This document shows, piece by piece, positions 45,954 through 56,662 of a stretch of 64,000 nucleotides of DNA. Numbering within the stretch: the stretch's first letter is position 1; each line of letters begins with the position of its first letter. A model generated the notes under the pieces. That model was not told the origin of the DNA. It searched no databases and was given only the letters and a program-made list of their open reading frames with translations. The DNA comes from Terfezia claveryi (taxonomy: Eukaryota > Ascomycota > Pezizomycetes > Pezizales > Pezizaceae). Made by a program: the position numbers and the translations under genes. The DNA is taken from positions 434,001 to 498,000 of the forward strand of contig WHUX01000006.1 in assembly GCA_015179025.1 (NCBI GenBank), written 5' to 3'.

Positions 45954-47289
45954 TTACATGATAACGCAATTGTCGTCGTCTCTCGTTCGCCGTGATTCCA
46001 TAATTGGATGCTCTAGAACTCCGCAGTCACTACCACAGCTACCGCATTGATTCCAGTCGTCATTATCGCAGTGGCAGCAGTCTGTAAAATACGGGTATTA
46101 GCACTTCGCTGTGACGTCTTCAAGGAACCATGCGGATTAGAACTCACGATAGAAATATCTCCACCTGTCATGAAGATTGTTTCCACACCGATCACATAAC
46201 CGAAATTTACCGATATATGTCCCAATGCACCTATAATTCCTATAATACTCCTGCCTTATCCTCGATTGCTCTTGCTGTGCTCTTCTCTGTTCGGCTTCAC
46301 GCTCAGCCTGAATCCTTACCATTCTCTCTTGAAGCTCTACTTCCCTCCTCCTAGCTTCTTCGACTACTATTCGCCGCTCCTCCTCAATCCTCTTGCGTTC
46401 GCGTTCCTCCTCATATCGTCTCCGCTCTTCTTCCAGCCTCCTTCTCTCTTCAGCCTCACGTTCAATTCTTTCCTTCTCTGCTCTAACCCTCTGTGCTTCT
46501 CTTAATTCTATCTGAGCCAACTCCCGCCTCGCGCGTTCCATCTCCACAGCCAATATCCGCTCAAACTCTGCATTTGCTTTGGCAGTCTCCCGCGCGGCAG
46601 TTGTATCTTTGATATTCTTGCCCTCCTCAACAATCTCCCTCTGTGCCTGTAACGTCATTTTCCCCATCCCCACACTCTCAACAATCTTCAACGCCTCCTC
46701 TCTATTTCCATTATTTTGCAATCTCCTAACTTGACATCCCTTCTCCAACATCTTCCCCCAAAACTTTTTATTGGTAAGCAATTCCTTCTCTCTGCTCTGG
46801 CCAATATCTACAGAAACTGTGTCCCAGAAGGTAGTAACTAGAATGACGTTTGAGAGTGCGTCATCGCCCACGAGACTGCGGAACATGCGGAGATTTTCAA
46901 ATGCGGAACCTGTCATGCGGATATCGCTGACGCGGTGGAGGTAGAGGATTCCGTTCAGGCGAGTGCCGGAGCGGAAGGAGGACGCGAGCCAGGAGAGGAG
47001 GTCACTGACAATGGCGTCATTAGGGCGGTGTGTATCGTCGAATCCTGGGGTGTCGGCGAGGACATAGTTGCGGCCGTGGTGGCGAAAGCGGTATTGCTGA
47101 ATTTCCGTGGTTTCTTTGAAGGCGTTAGCAATGGATATAACAATCGTTATGTACTCTACATATACCTGATGTGAGCATATGTCCTACTTTAACACTGCTA
47201 TCTCCCGAAAGAAGCCGGATGAGACTACTCTTGCCGGCTCCTGTTACGCCCATTAATGCGATAATGATTTCCGGTGAGGAGCTCGACAT
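45954..47289 (-). CDS. AIG1-like P-loop GTPase with coiled coil, Cys-rich zinc-ribbon-like end and CaaX (CVIM), 405 aa
   Basis: Three exons: 47289-47166, 47113-46148 and 46081-45954. Introns are 52 bp (GTATAT donor, CTAAC branch, AAG acceptor) and 66 bp (GTGAGT donor, CAG acceptor). The start MSSSSPEIIIALMGVTGAGK gives P-loop GVTGAGKSS; after splicing LTSETTEIQQYRF runs to G3 VLADTPGFDDTHR, ILYLHRVSD and VILVTTFWDTV. A highly charged coiled coil follows (ERRRLEEERRRYEEERERKR). Exon 2 ends in LCDRCGNNLHDRWRYFY and exon 3 adds HCCHCDNDDWNQCGSCGSDC, together a ZZ-like or ribbon zinc site. The protein ends RTRDDDNCVIM, a classical CaaX box. If the second intron is retained, the protein stops at 46137 and loses both the zinc site and CaaX, so splicing could control membrane anchoring. 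Confidence 0.82.
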
Positions 47290-47869
47290 TGCAGCTATAT
47301 TTCGTGAGCGCTATGTTCGGCGGAGGAATGCTAAATTGGCGAAAATTAATCGGTTACCCTGATTATTTTGATGTAGCAATTCTGCCCATAACTGAGTTCG
47401 AATCCAGTGACACTGGAGATACCCGTCTCCCGCATTTTCTTTTTCTCGCTTTAATCAGAAACATAACAGCCTACCTGAGCTCTGCATATGAGATATACAT
47501 GTCACTTCAGCCGCATGTGGGGGTGTAATAACGTGTCATTGCTTTTGTTGGTTCGAAGTCCCCTGCCTATTGTGAGACAAATCACGAGCTTCTTGTTGTT
47601 CCACTCTTCTGCAGCTGTTTCCAGGTCTATGCATCAATGATAACAGACAAACGCATGTTTTGGTCCAGCCGCACGGCTAAAGGAGACTTGATATTTGAAT
47701 GCTGCACCAGCGCTGCAGAGCCTCGTCCAATTGTTGAAACGCTGAGCCTGAGGGCCATATATCATGTTCAACCAAGCTGTCCCATGTAACTACGCATGAT
47801 TGTAGTCCCAGGGTTATTGCTATTGCTATACCAGAAAACCCTGAGCGATAATTGGAATCGAAACTCATA

Positions 47870-48973
47870 ATGGGCAAAATCCCACAAATTGGCCCGGACG
47901 ACATCGTCGTTGCCGTCATGGGCATGACTGGTGTCGGTAAATCCACTTTTATCAGTTATTTCTCCGATGAGACCGTCACCATCGGCCATACCCTCGAAGC
48001 GTGTACGAGCAAAGTTGCTATACTTCCCGCAACCCTGTCCGATGGAACCAGGCTTTTTCTGGCTGACACTCCCGGCTTTGACGACACGTACAAGTCCGAC
48101 ACCGATATCCTCCGAGAGGTAGCAAGTTGGCTTGCGGAGGCGTACAAGAATAAAATTAAACTTGCCGGAATCATCTACCTCCACCGAATTCTCGATGTGC
48201 GTCTCGGTGGCTCGGCAATGAAAAATCTCCGAATGTTCAAGGCCCTTTGTGGAGACGATGGGTTGGGTAGTGTTGTGCTTGCCACTACACGTTGGTCGAG
48301 TGTTTCTGCCGACGAAGGAACCGCCCGTGAACGGCAGCTATGCGAAAACCCCAAGATGTGGAAGGTCATGATTGAAAAGGGAAGCAAGGTTTTCCGCGTG
48401 GAGCAAGATCAGGAAGAAGCCTCTGGCGAGAAGATTATTCAGTACTTGATCAACAGGAGGCGTCCAGTAACGTTAGATATTCAGAGAGACCTCGTAGACA
48501 ATGGTATGACGCTTGACCGCACCGCCGCAGGACAAGAGGTGACTGCAGAAATTGAGAAGCAGCGCTTGGAGTACGAACGCAAGATTACTGAGCTGCGTAC
48601 AGAAATGAAAGAAGCAATGGAAACAAGGGATCGGGAACGCCAGGAAGAGATCATAGAGTTCAAGGCAGAACTAGAAATGAAGATGAAAGAAGCCCAGGAA
48701 AATGAGAGAAAGCTCCAAGCTGATAAAGAGGAGTTGAGAAGGCAGATGGAGGAGGAGGCAAGAAAGCAGAGGGAGCAGTTATTGGAGAGACTGAGGCACC
48801 AAGAGAAGATGGCGGCTAGAGAGGAAGCAAGATTAGAGTTGATGAAGGAACAACACAAGACAGAACAGGAACTCCTCCGAACGCAATTCATGTTACAGAC
48901 ACAGAAAGATGAGGCAAAGAGGCTTGCTAAGGAGTTAGAAAGGGAAAGGGATGGAGGATGCATGTTGATGTAA
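47870..48973 (+). CDS. AIG1-like P-loop GTPase with coiled coil and CaaX (CMLM), 367 aa
   Basis: The single-exon frame is open from 47852, but the first ATG is at 47870 (MGKIPQIGPDDIVVAVMGMT). Motifs in order are G1 GMTGVGKSTFISYF, DETVTIGHTLEACTSK (switch region), G3 LADTPGFDDTYKSDTD, AGIIYLHRILDVRLGGS and VVLATTRWSSV; the last replaces the TMWDK of its neighbours. 'LDRTAAGQEV' opens a ~150-residue coiled coil (KITELRTEMKEAMETRDRER; EKMAAREEARLELMKEQ). The tail ERERDGGCMLM ends in a CaaX box. It starts about 580 bp from the minus-strand GTPase start, forming the second divergent pair of the cluster. Probable membrane-anchored GTPase; biological role unknown. Confidence 0.85.
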   Translation: MGKIPQIGPDDIVVAVMGMTGVGKSTFISYFSDETVTIGHTLEACTSKVAILPATLSDGTRLFLADTPGFDDTYKSDTDILREVASWLAEAYKNKIKLAGIIYLHRILDVRLGGSAMKNLRMFKALCGDDGLGSVVLATTRWSSVSADEGTARERQLCENPKMWKVMIEKGSKVFRVEQDQEEASGEKIIQYLINRRRPVTLDIQRDLVDNGMTLDRTAAGQEVTAEIEKQRLEYERKITELRTEMKEAMETRDRERQEEIIEFKAELEMKMKEAQENERKLQADKEELRRQMEEEARKQREQLLERLRHQEKMAAREEARLELMKEQHKTEQELLRTQFMLQTQKDEAKRLAKELERERDGGCMLM

Positions 48974-50670
48974 CCTGAAGCTGTCTCGCGTCTGGGATGG
49001 GGTGCTGGTGCTGAGTTCTTTCTTTCCGCGTAAGCTGCTTCTAGTTGTTATATGGATACTATTTAGTTAACGTATATCTGCCGGGATTTATCTATGTTAG
49101 TATGGGTTGCACTTTGGGTCCTGGAATAGAAAACCAATTAGTGGATCTTGTCCTAGGGAATGTAACAATCACCAGTGGGGGAATAAAGGGACGAGTCGCG
49201 TGCCTCTTGCCCCTAGGGCTTCAAGTCACTTTGTGGTCATTGTCTGCATTGACGAGTGAGTTTTGTTGAAAATCTCAAGACGAGCCATAGTAGAGACGAG
49301 TCATACTGCCCCGGTACCCTGGATATTATTCAAAACGAACGCCCCCATCCCGAGATGTCTTGGACAAATAGTGGGTACCCAACTGGTCTCCGTGAGCGGC
49401 GCAATACTACTGTTGAACCGATGCGAAGAGCAAGCTTGATACACTAGCTTATCGACTTCTAAGGTACGATGGGAGAAGAGGTCAAGATAGGTAGCTTGGT
49501 CAGGGGATCAAGTCCCCACCTACAAGCATGTTAACGACGGGTTGAAGAAGCTCGCTGGGACTGAGGTTGAGGGGCTGGAGAACACCAGATAGCGGAGGAG
49601 AGGAAGAGTGTTCGAGACAATGGAGACAAGGTCCAAGAAGTAGTTAGAGCAGTACCGATCACAGTACCCCCTCGACCGAAAGCCTAACGGTGGGGTTATT
49701 GGTGCCAGCAACAAAAGATCTCTCGGTGGTGTTCGAGGAGAGGGAAAGATCGAGGGTAATTTGATGAGGGGGACCCTGATGAACCTACTTTGGAGGGTAT
49801 TACAGGCAGCCCATTCTGCAGAAGTTACCCATCTCGACTGTCCTCCGCTTTACCCATTCGATGTATCCTGTTCCAGTACTACCAATTTGACTGATATAGA
49901 TGCTGAGCTGAGCTTTCCTGCTGTGTGTTATGAGGCCAAGATTTAGCTGGAATATGCTCTAAGTACCATTGTTGTGATATCTCACGAGATATTATATTGC
50001 TTTAAGTGGTGCTGCAGGTGTTTGTAAGACAGTCTGATCTTTATAGGCTTAAAAAGTACGAGGTAAGCTGAAGTGGCTATAAAACCACTGTATAGACTGT
50101 AGGTTACAGCCCGAGCATGATAGATATCTCATGTTACATTATCTATGTTTATCTTGTTGCAAGTTCCGTTTACATCTGGACGTCGGAGCTGAAATCGTCT
50201 GGCTACCTATAAGGGACACTACATAGTCTAATACTTGAGATGCACTACGCCAAGGGTCAGTCACTACCCCGATAAATTACAAGTATAATTATATATTTGA
50301 TCTCTTAGAGTCAATATACCACCTAGAGCACGTGGTCCGCATTTGGACGGCGCACTTTCAGATATGTCAGTCCGCAACCACCACGTTTCGAGGCCAGCTT
50401 ACTAATTGAGAAAAATAGAGATGACAATATTGTAAATGGCTCGAACAAAGAAAACAACTAATGAGGCTCACGAAAGCCTTGCTATAACGGACTCGCTCTT
50501 GGTATTACTTGGTATTACAGAGAATACCGTACCGGACAGTCCCGCCAGACTCTACAAGGGTTACTTTCCATACAAGATAATTCTACTGTACCAGACGGCG
50601 GATACACAACTAAATTAGGGCCTTCTTGAGTGTGCCTATGCCCTATTTAGTGGAGATGCTAGGCGGGGTT
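48974..50670. other. Gene-poor stretch downstream of the GTPase cluster
   Basis: A plus-strand stretch at 49520-49930 shows scattered coding-like pieces (LEQYRSQYPLDRKPNGGVIG and others in broken frames) but no family is recognised. The ORF at 50436-50618 is unrecognised. No RNA genes were seen. Confidence 0.35.
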
Positions 50671-50887
50671 GTTGTGCCAACCAGACTAGTGGATATGAGT
50701 GGAGATACTGCCCACTTAGGAGTGGTTTGGTATTGAATCTCGCTATATCGATTACCAAATGTAGGCAAGACCAACCAGACTAACCAAATATGAGATTCAT
50801 GCAGTCCGTTTCGGTGTAGCCTCTTAGCGATCTACATACCCATGCAACCAGGCTAGGCCGTAGTCTGGTTGCACGACCCTCTGGCCG
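50671..50887. mobile_element. Small MITE-like element with 17-18 bp inverted ends
   Basis: GTTGTGCCAACCAGACTA (50671-50688) and, on the opposite strand, GTCGTGCAACCAGACTA (50871-50887) are near-perfect inverted repeats about 217 bp apart. No ORF lies inside. The same AACCAGACTA end, alone, occurs at ~19844, ~32577 and in part at ~41208, suggesting a family. No clear target-site duplication was found. Confidence 0.5.
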
Positions 50888-51906
50888 ATAGTCGGTGTTG
50901 GACTGCCCACCAAAACTGGTACACACAAGAAGTACTATTGCTTGGACAGCTGAAAATGTTACGAGTTCTTCCGTGGGGCTTTGCAGCATGTTTGTGATCC
51001 ACCAGACCTAGACTAACCCCCCCCGGGCTGCGAGGGCTTTATAATCACCAATCCAGCTGGCCTCCGCCTCCTCCACCTTCTCCTCTTACACCTACCATCC
51101 CATGACGTTCAATTTTGAGACACATTCCTGCAGGTAGCTGAAAGAACTCCTATATGTATGCCGAGATCATGAGCCCAAATGTTTCGTCCTCGGCTCGAGC
51201 GCTGGCTAGAAGGCGAGAATTTACGTATAGCGGTTTTTTCCTGTTTCAGTTCTGGTAAGAGTCTGCCTGTTTGGGTTCGATATATTCCCACGGTTATGAT
51301 ATTTGGAAAAGCGCATAATACTCAAAACAAATCAAAAAATTAATGAAACAAAATCATGAATAAACCTAGGCTGGGGAGTTTAACCTGAGGCCTTGGAGCA
51401 TTAGGATGGGAATTATTCTGCTTGTGCAAAGGACTCGTTTACGGTCTATCGCCCAAATAATTCTAACGGAAGTACAGAGTATCAGATGAAGATACAGAAT
51501 TCAAATGAATGCGGGGGATTTTGGGAAGGGAAGGTAGAACTGAAGGAATTAGGTACGACACGGAGAAAACGTGGAATACAACAGACGGTCGCAGGATAGA
51601 AGGGGAAGCAGCAGCAGAGCAGCATCAAGAGAGAAAAACACATGGTTAGGCCACTAAGCCACGCTAATGGATACGGAAATGTTGGGAATAACCCATTGAG
51701 GAGAACGTAGTGGAGATGATGAGGCAGGAGCTCAGGGCTGATGTGGGTCAAGGGCATAGTGAGGTACAGGGGAACGAAGAGACCGATTACAAGGCTAGGG
51801 AGCTGTCATAATTGGCAGAATGCTGATCCACTACAGCCACAGCGGGCATCACACAGGCCTTTAAGATCCACCAAAGGAGCAAACAAGTAGCGGAATAGGG
51901 TCGGGA

Positions 51907-52285
51907 GGAGAGCACAGTGACCACTGGTTATACGAGATATGGCAAGCGGAGGACTGAAGGTGCATTTGCGGTATGGCACCGAACGTGGCGCACATACTAA
52001 AGTGCAAGGAGGTAGGGGACGGCAGTAGGAAGCAGTGGGAGGAGTGGTGGAGATCTACATATTTTTACGTTAAACGCAAGAGGCAAAGGGCACGGAAACG
52101 AAGGGAAGGGGAAAAGAGAGAAGTAGAGAAAGGGGAAGAATTGTACATATGTAATTAGGAGCTAGCACGGGGAGGTTGGATAACCTAGCTACATAGGTCC
52201 CCGCCCGGGGATGCGTGCTCTCGTCATATTCTGAATAGTACAAATACCGGTACTGATTCACCAAAAAAAGGAAAAAGAAAAAAAT
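51907..52285 (+). mobile_element. Decayed 3' end of a LINE (ORF2 zinc knuckle and A-rich tail)
   Basis: Frames read ESTVTTGYTRYGKRRTE, then after a one-base shift RCICGMAPNVAHILKCKEV, then WEEWWRSTYFYV. The C-x-C..H...C spacing after a 'T.GY..R' segment matches the CCHC knuckle that ends ORF2 of non-LTR retrotransposons such as the Tad clade. The ORF ends at 52158, and a short 3' UTR leads to an A-rich tail (52263-52285). The frameshift and loss of reverse transcriptase show it is dead. Confidence 0.55.
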
Positions 52286-52920
52286 ATACACAAACGTGAT
52301 TGTTATATCGGTCGCGCATGACTATTGTAGGTTACACAGCCGCAATTAGTCTGAAGACCGGTTTAGATCTGCTGCGGAAGAACCGAAACCTTATGCATGC
52401 GCACGCCGTTAAAGCCGCTGCCATGGATGCTAATATTAATCCGTAAGCCTGCGGAGGTTTGCAGAGCTGGAAAAAATAACAAATTTAAAGTTTCAAGTAA
52501 CACAGGATAGGAAACATAATTAGAGGTTTGTGGAACGGTACTACTCCACAGCTAGCAGTCGCATCTAGGCTCAATGGATTGGGCTTGGTAAGGTTTCTGA
52601 ATCGGTCCTCTACGTGTATACAGGTAGGTATACGAGGGGGTATTGTGCCAAACAATCACCTAACCGTACCTGAACTGGGGAAATATCCAAAGCAGTTGGA
52701 CCCTCCATAAGGAAATCTGTGGTGGATGGTCATGAGCTGAAATGTCTCTGACGAGGGTAAGATAATCCACAGTGGTCAGAAGCTGAGCACTTTTCAACTA
52801 AGCTATTGCATATAAATTGTGTTACCTATTGAAGCCCTCCAATTACATACAACATAAGCACAAAAATAAATCAACTAAGCGAATGTTACATCCAAAGTCA
52901 TCTTTTGACCGCCCTAGGAG

Positions 52921-52947
52921 AAAAAGAAAAAAAAAAAAAAAAAAAAG
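52921..52947. repeat. A-rich simple run
   Basis: About 21 consecutive A residues preceded by AAAAAG. It is downstream of the multicopper oxidase and could be the tail of an unrecognised retroelement copy. The surrounding 52287-53178 has no supported gene. Confidence 0.6.
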
Positions 52948-53178
52948 GGAAGAGTCAATACAGACAGAGTATGTCCAAAAAAAGAAACATCTTGTATTAT
53001 CCAATGTGTATACCTCCAGCCAATATATACCAATCCCCTTTCCCTTCCGAAATCCAAACAGAACTCTGCTAAAAATATTCACTAATCACATCCAAGTCCT
53101 CGGTGTACAAGATTTCCTATAGATTTCCATCCCAAATAAGAAAACAAAATTCTCCCACGCTTCCACCCACGTTATAAG

Positions 53179-55021
53179 TTACTGGGTGCCATGAAAGGCA
53201 TCCAAAGCATCCATGAGCCCATCAATGTTTTCGTAAGCCTCGAGTGATTTGAAAGTGGGTAGAGTAACAACCCGAACCTCGGTGAGGTTAGTGCTGGTGT
53301 AATCCTGAGGAGCCCACCTAGTATCCATGGGGTCAAGAAATCTAGTTTTCTCAGTGTAATTAAAGCCTTCAAGAGCGGTGACATTGAAAACAGCCATCAT
53401 TTCGCCGTCTTCATGGTTCAGGTTGTGGCAATGGAACATGTAAAGGCCGTCCCATGGAGTGTACTTGGCAAGAACTTCGATGGTCTCCGTGTTGTTTAAA
53501 AATATAATATCCTTGAGACCAGCAGCCTCATATGGCTGAATAGGTAGTGCATTACCGTTCCTGGTTCGGCTAATGATCTGCATGTCGACCAAATGGACGT
53601 GGATGGGGTGAATAGCAGCTCCCGCGTTGACTAGAGTCCAAATCTCGGTGGTGCCACGGGGAACATTATGAAGGACACGGTTGTTGACGTTAGAGAATGT
53701 TACACCATTGATAGTCCATTCACCACGACTAGAAAATGTTAAATCATATTATTCCTCCCAAAAAACGGGGATCGTACGTACGTTAAGTCAAAAGTGAAAG
53801 TCTTTGAAGAACTGGTTGGTGGATTGAGGAAAGTAATGTTCCTGAGCGAAGAGGGTACGTTTCCATTATTTGTACCATCCGAAACAAGGCTTCCGACCCT
53901 GAACTGCATAGCTTGCCCAAGGGTTTCGGATTCGACAGGTGAATTTCTCAGCTTGAGATTTTGCCCACGAAAGGTTGTGAAATCCACAATAATCTCATAT
54001 CTCTCTCCCATGCTTATTGTCAAGGACGTAACTGAGACAGGGCCGGTCAGGTAGCCAGAATCCGAGGCAACGACTTGGAAGGCGACGGGGTCAGTTACCG
54101 TGTCCCCCACGTACAGCTGAAGCTGGAATGTACGAGTAGCAGCGCCATTCAAAATCCTGAAGCGGTACTTCCTAGGCTCAACATCGAGGTAAGGCCAGAG
54201 CTGGCCGTTAACTTCAATGGTGTCACCAGGAGAAGTTGGCATAACTGCACCAGCTATATCATATTGCTTAGAGGCAAGAACCAAGGGGATATCATAATTC
54301 CCTGTAGGAAGAAGATAATCCTCAGAAGGATCATTTAGGATGTACAAGCCGGCTTGGCCCTTTTGCACATTACTCGCCTATATTTTTCAAATATACCAGT
54401 CAGCGGGGAACCCTGATTAATGGAAAAAAAATTCGAATTAACTCACAGTTACCATATGTGCGTGGTCATGATACCATAAGGTCCTCGACTCTTGGAAGTT
54501 GGGATAATAATAATCCTTGTATTGTCCAGCAACCATAGTGTCCGAAGCCCATCCATCAAAGGGGGCAACCGTTGCGGAACCATGCAAATGCACAGATGCA
54601 GTCGAGTCGCCCTGATTGATGAGGCGGAGTACAATTTCTCTTCCCCTTGTGGCTTTGATAGTGGGCCCAGGATACATTCCATTGTAACCAACCAAACTAG
54701 TGGCAGCTAAGCCAGGCCAAAGTTGTTTGGTGAATGGAGTAATGGAAATTTCATAGAAATCAACTGGGTTTCCAGAGGGAGGAGTGTAAGTTCTGCAGCA
54801 TTCGTATCCGTCAGTTACATTAGATTGCCTATCACAAACTGCCTAATTGTCCCACGGGAACCAAGTATGGAACTTGAGGTGACTTACGTCAGAATTGGTA
54901 AATCTGGAGGAATTGGCAGTGCAACACTGAATTTATTTGGGTATGCTGGACTGGCAGCTGAGGCTTTGCAGATTAACATGGCCCCCCAAATGAAGGAAGA
55001 GCGGAGAAAAAATCTAGTCAT
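53179..55021 (-). CDS. Secreted multicopper oxidase, bilirubin-oxidase-like (541 aa)
   Basis: Four exons: 55021-54888, 54792-54447, 54377-53782 and 53728-53179. The introns are 95 bp (GTAAGT/CAG), 69 bp (GTGAGT/TAG) and 53 bp (GTACGT/TAG), and all phases agree. The start MTRFFLRSSFIWGAMLICKA is a signal peptide. Copper ligands are visible in SVHLHGSATVAPFDGW, TLWYHDHAHM, HPIHVHLVDMQ and the type 1 / trinuclear block FHCHNLNHEDGEMM. The residue ten after the Cys is Met, as in bilirubin oxidases, not Leu/Phe as in high-potential laccases. VGYNGMYPGPTIK, DYYYPN and VEPRKYRFRILNGAATRTFQ are also typical of the bilirubin-oxidase branch. It would oxidise phenols, bilirubin-like or metal substrates with O2 outside the cell. 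Intact. Confidence 0.92.
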
Positions 55022-55141
55022 TTTTACAGAATGAGAAGAAGAACGTTCAAAAACAGAGTTGGATATAACAATTGGAGCTATAGCACTGATATCGATGACT
55101 CGATGGTGGTGAGGGAGAGTCCATTGGCGGTGGAGGATGAT

Positions 55142-55151
55142 ATCTTATATA
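55142..55151 (-). promoter_or_regulatory. TATA box of the multicopper oxidase gene
   Basis: On the minus strand CTATATAAGA lies about 120 bp upstream of the ATG at 55021, a normal distance for a fungal core promoter. Confidence 0.5.
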
Positions 55152-56662
55152 GGTTTAATCAACCCTACCTAATACGACAAGGCATAAGACAATATAACGG
55201 GTTTTCATGCAGCTGCAGAAGACTAGGGATTTCCCGAGGTCAAGAGGTGCTTATTCCCGAGACATGGGCATCATATTCCCTGCACAGACCATTGTTTTTT
55301 TTTTTCTTTTTATATACCCTGCACAGACAATGGCTGGTACGTACCACATTCACCTAGCGTACGATATTATCGAAAATTAGTGCACCTTGTTACGAAGAGT
55401 CAGTATTTCCCAGATTTCCCTTTCTGGCGTCTCTCCGTTGTGAATCAATTATTTCAACCGTACCGCAGCTGCCCACGGGCGTCACGCGGCCGCCCAACGG
55501 CTGAAATCAGTACTAGTGTATTATTCTAATTCTGTAAGCTCACGACATTCAGCTATTCTCCTCTTTTTTTTGTAACCTATTACTCGTATTCAAGCGAGGC
55601 AGCTGAAGCGCAACTTCAGGCAGGCCTCGATATCGATTATCCCACCCCGGGGCCTCCTCTTGCCCATGACATTTAGCTCTCATACTACTGCCGGTGAGCG
55701 GGCATTAAGGCCATTATAATTTTGTTACTGTGACGGCTTATTTGCTCAAGAACTGGTCATGACACACGTTTCCATGAGCATGCTCGATCTGGAATCCAAA
55801 TGCACCAGTATTCGATGGTCTCAGTTGAAGGAGAGGAGCCTCCCATCATCCCAGAGCTCCATGTGCAGCCGAATGGGGGCCGGCCAGGGTGATTTGAACC
55901 CTATGCCCAGTGTCTACCAGCCGGTTTGAGGGTCTTTTTGGGTATATCATTACTCGTATCCAGTTTCAGGTTCACTGGCAGTTGAAGTCCATCTACTACC
56001 AAGCCAGTTATAGCGGTGGCCAAGGCCTTCCAATGAGGTCTCCACTCTCCATCAAACCTGCATCGTGACTCGTGAGCTCGCCGAGGTGGGCCCTTCGAAA
56101 GTTCACAAGTTAAGTCGAGCTTAAGGTACAAAGGGGCAACGCAGTCGAGCAGCTGTGCATTGATGGTCAATTGATCGTTTTTTGACGCTCTCAGCACAGC
56201 CGGGGAAAATGGTGGGGCCGCCCTAATATTGGTAAGTATCGCGAAGCGAGGCGTATGCCTGAGGCAACTAAGCATCTACACGCACGGCCCCACGCCCCTC
56301 GAGCGCTCGCTGCAGACAGAAACCCCATCGAATTTGGCGAGCCCCGGGTAGGATAATCTAAATGTTTAATGACGTGTTCAATGAAGCTTGGAGTTGTGGG
56401 GTCAAATTCTTCGGTTCGACTCGATATCGACTCTAGAAGCTGTTACCTATGACCAGTAATTAGGCTAGTGAGGAGCCCGCGCGAGCGACACTTACAAGCC
56501 TCTACTTAGGTATATATCTTGGCCGAGATCCAGAGCACCAAGTACACATGCGTATTGCTGTACCATATCGATAGGAGTCTGAAACCGTAGACCTATGTTC
56601 TACCTACATACTTATATCTCACGTTGACTACAGCCGAGCCTCTATAATAGCACTCTCTATAT
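55152..56662. other. Intergenic stretch upstream of the oxidase
   Basis: No gene is supported. ORFs such as 55901-56275 (-) are unrecognised. A short T run is at 55290-55305. Confidence 0.35.

Noticed and set aside
48481..48963. 160-codon minus-strand ORF over the GTPase coiled coil
   Set aside because: A Ser/Leu/Phe-rich shadow of the Glu/Lys-rich coiled coil; no independent signal.
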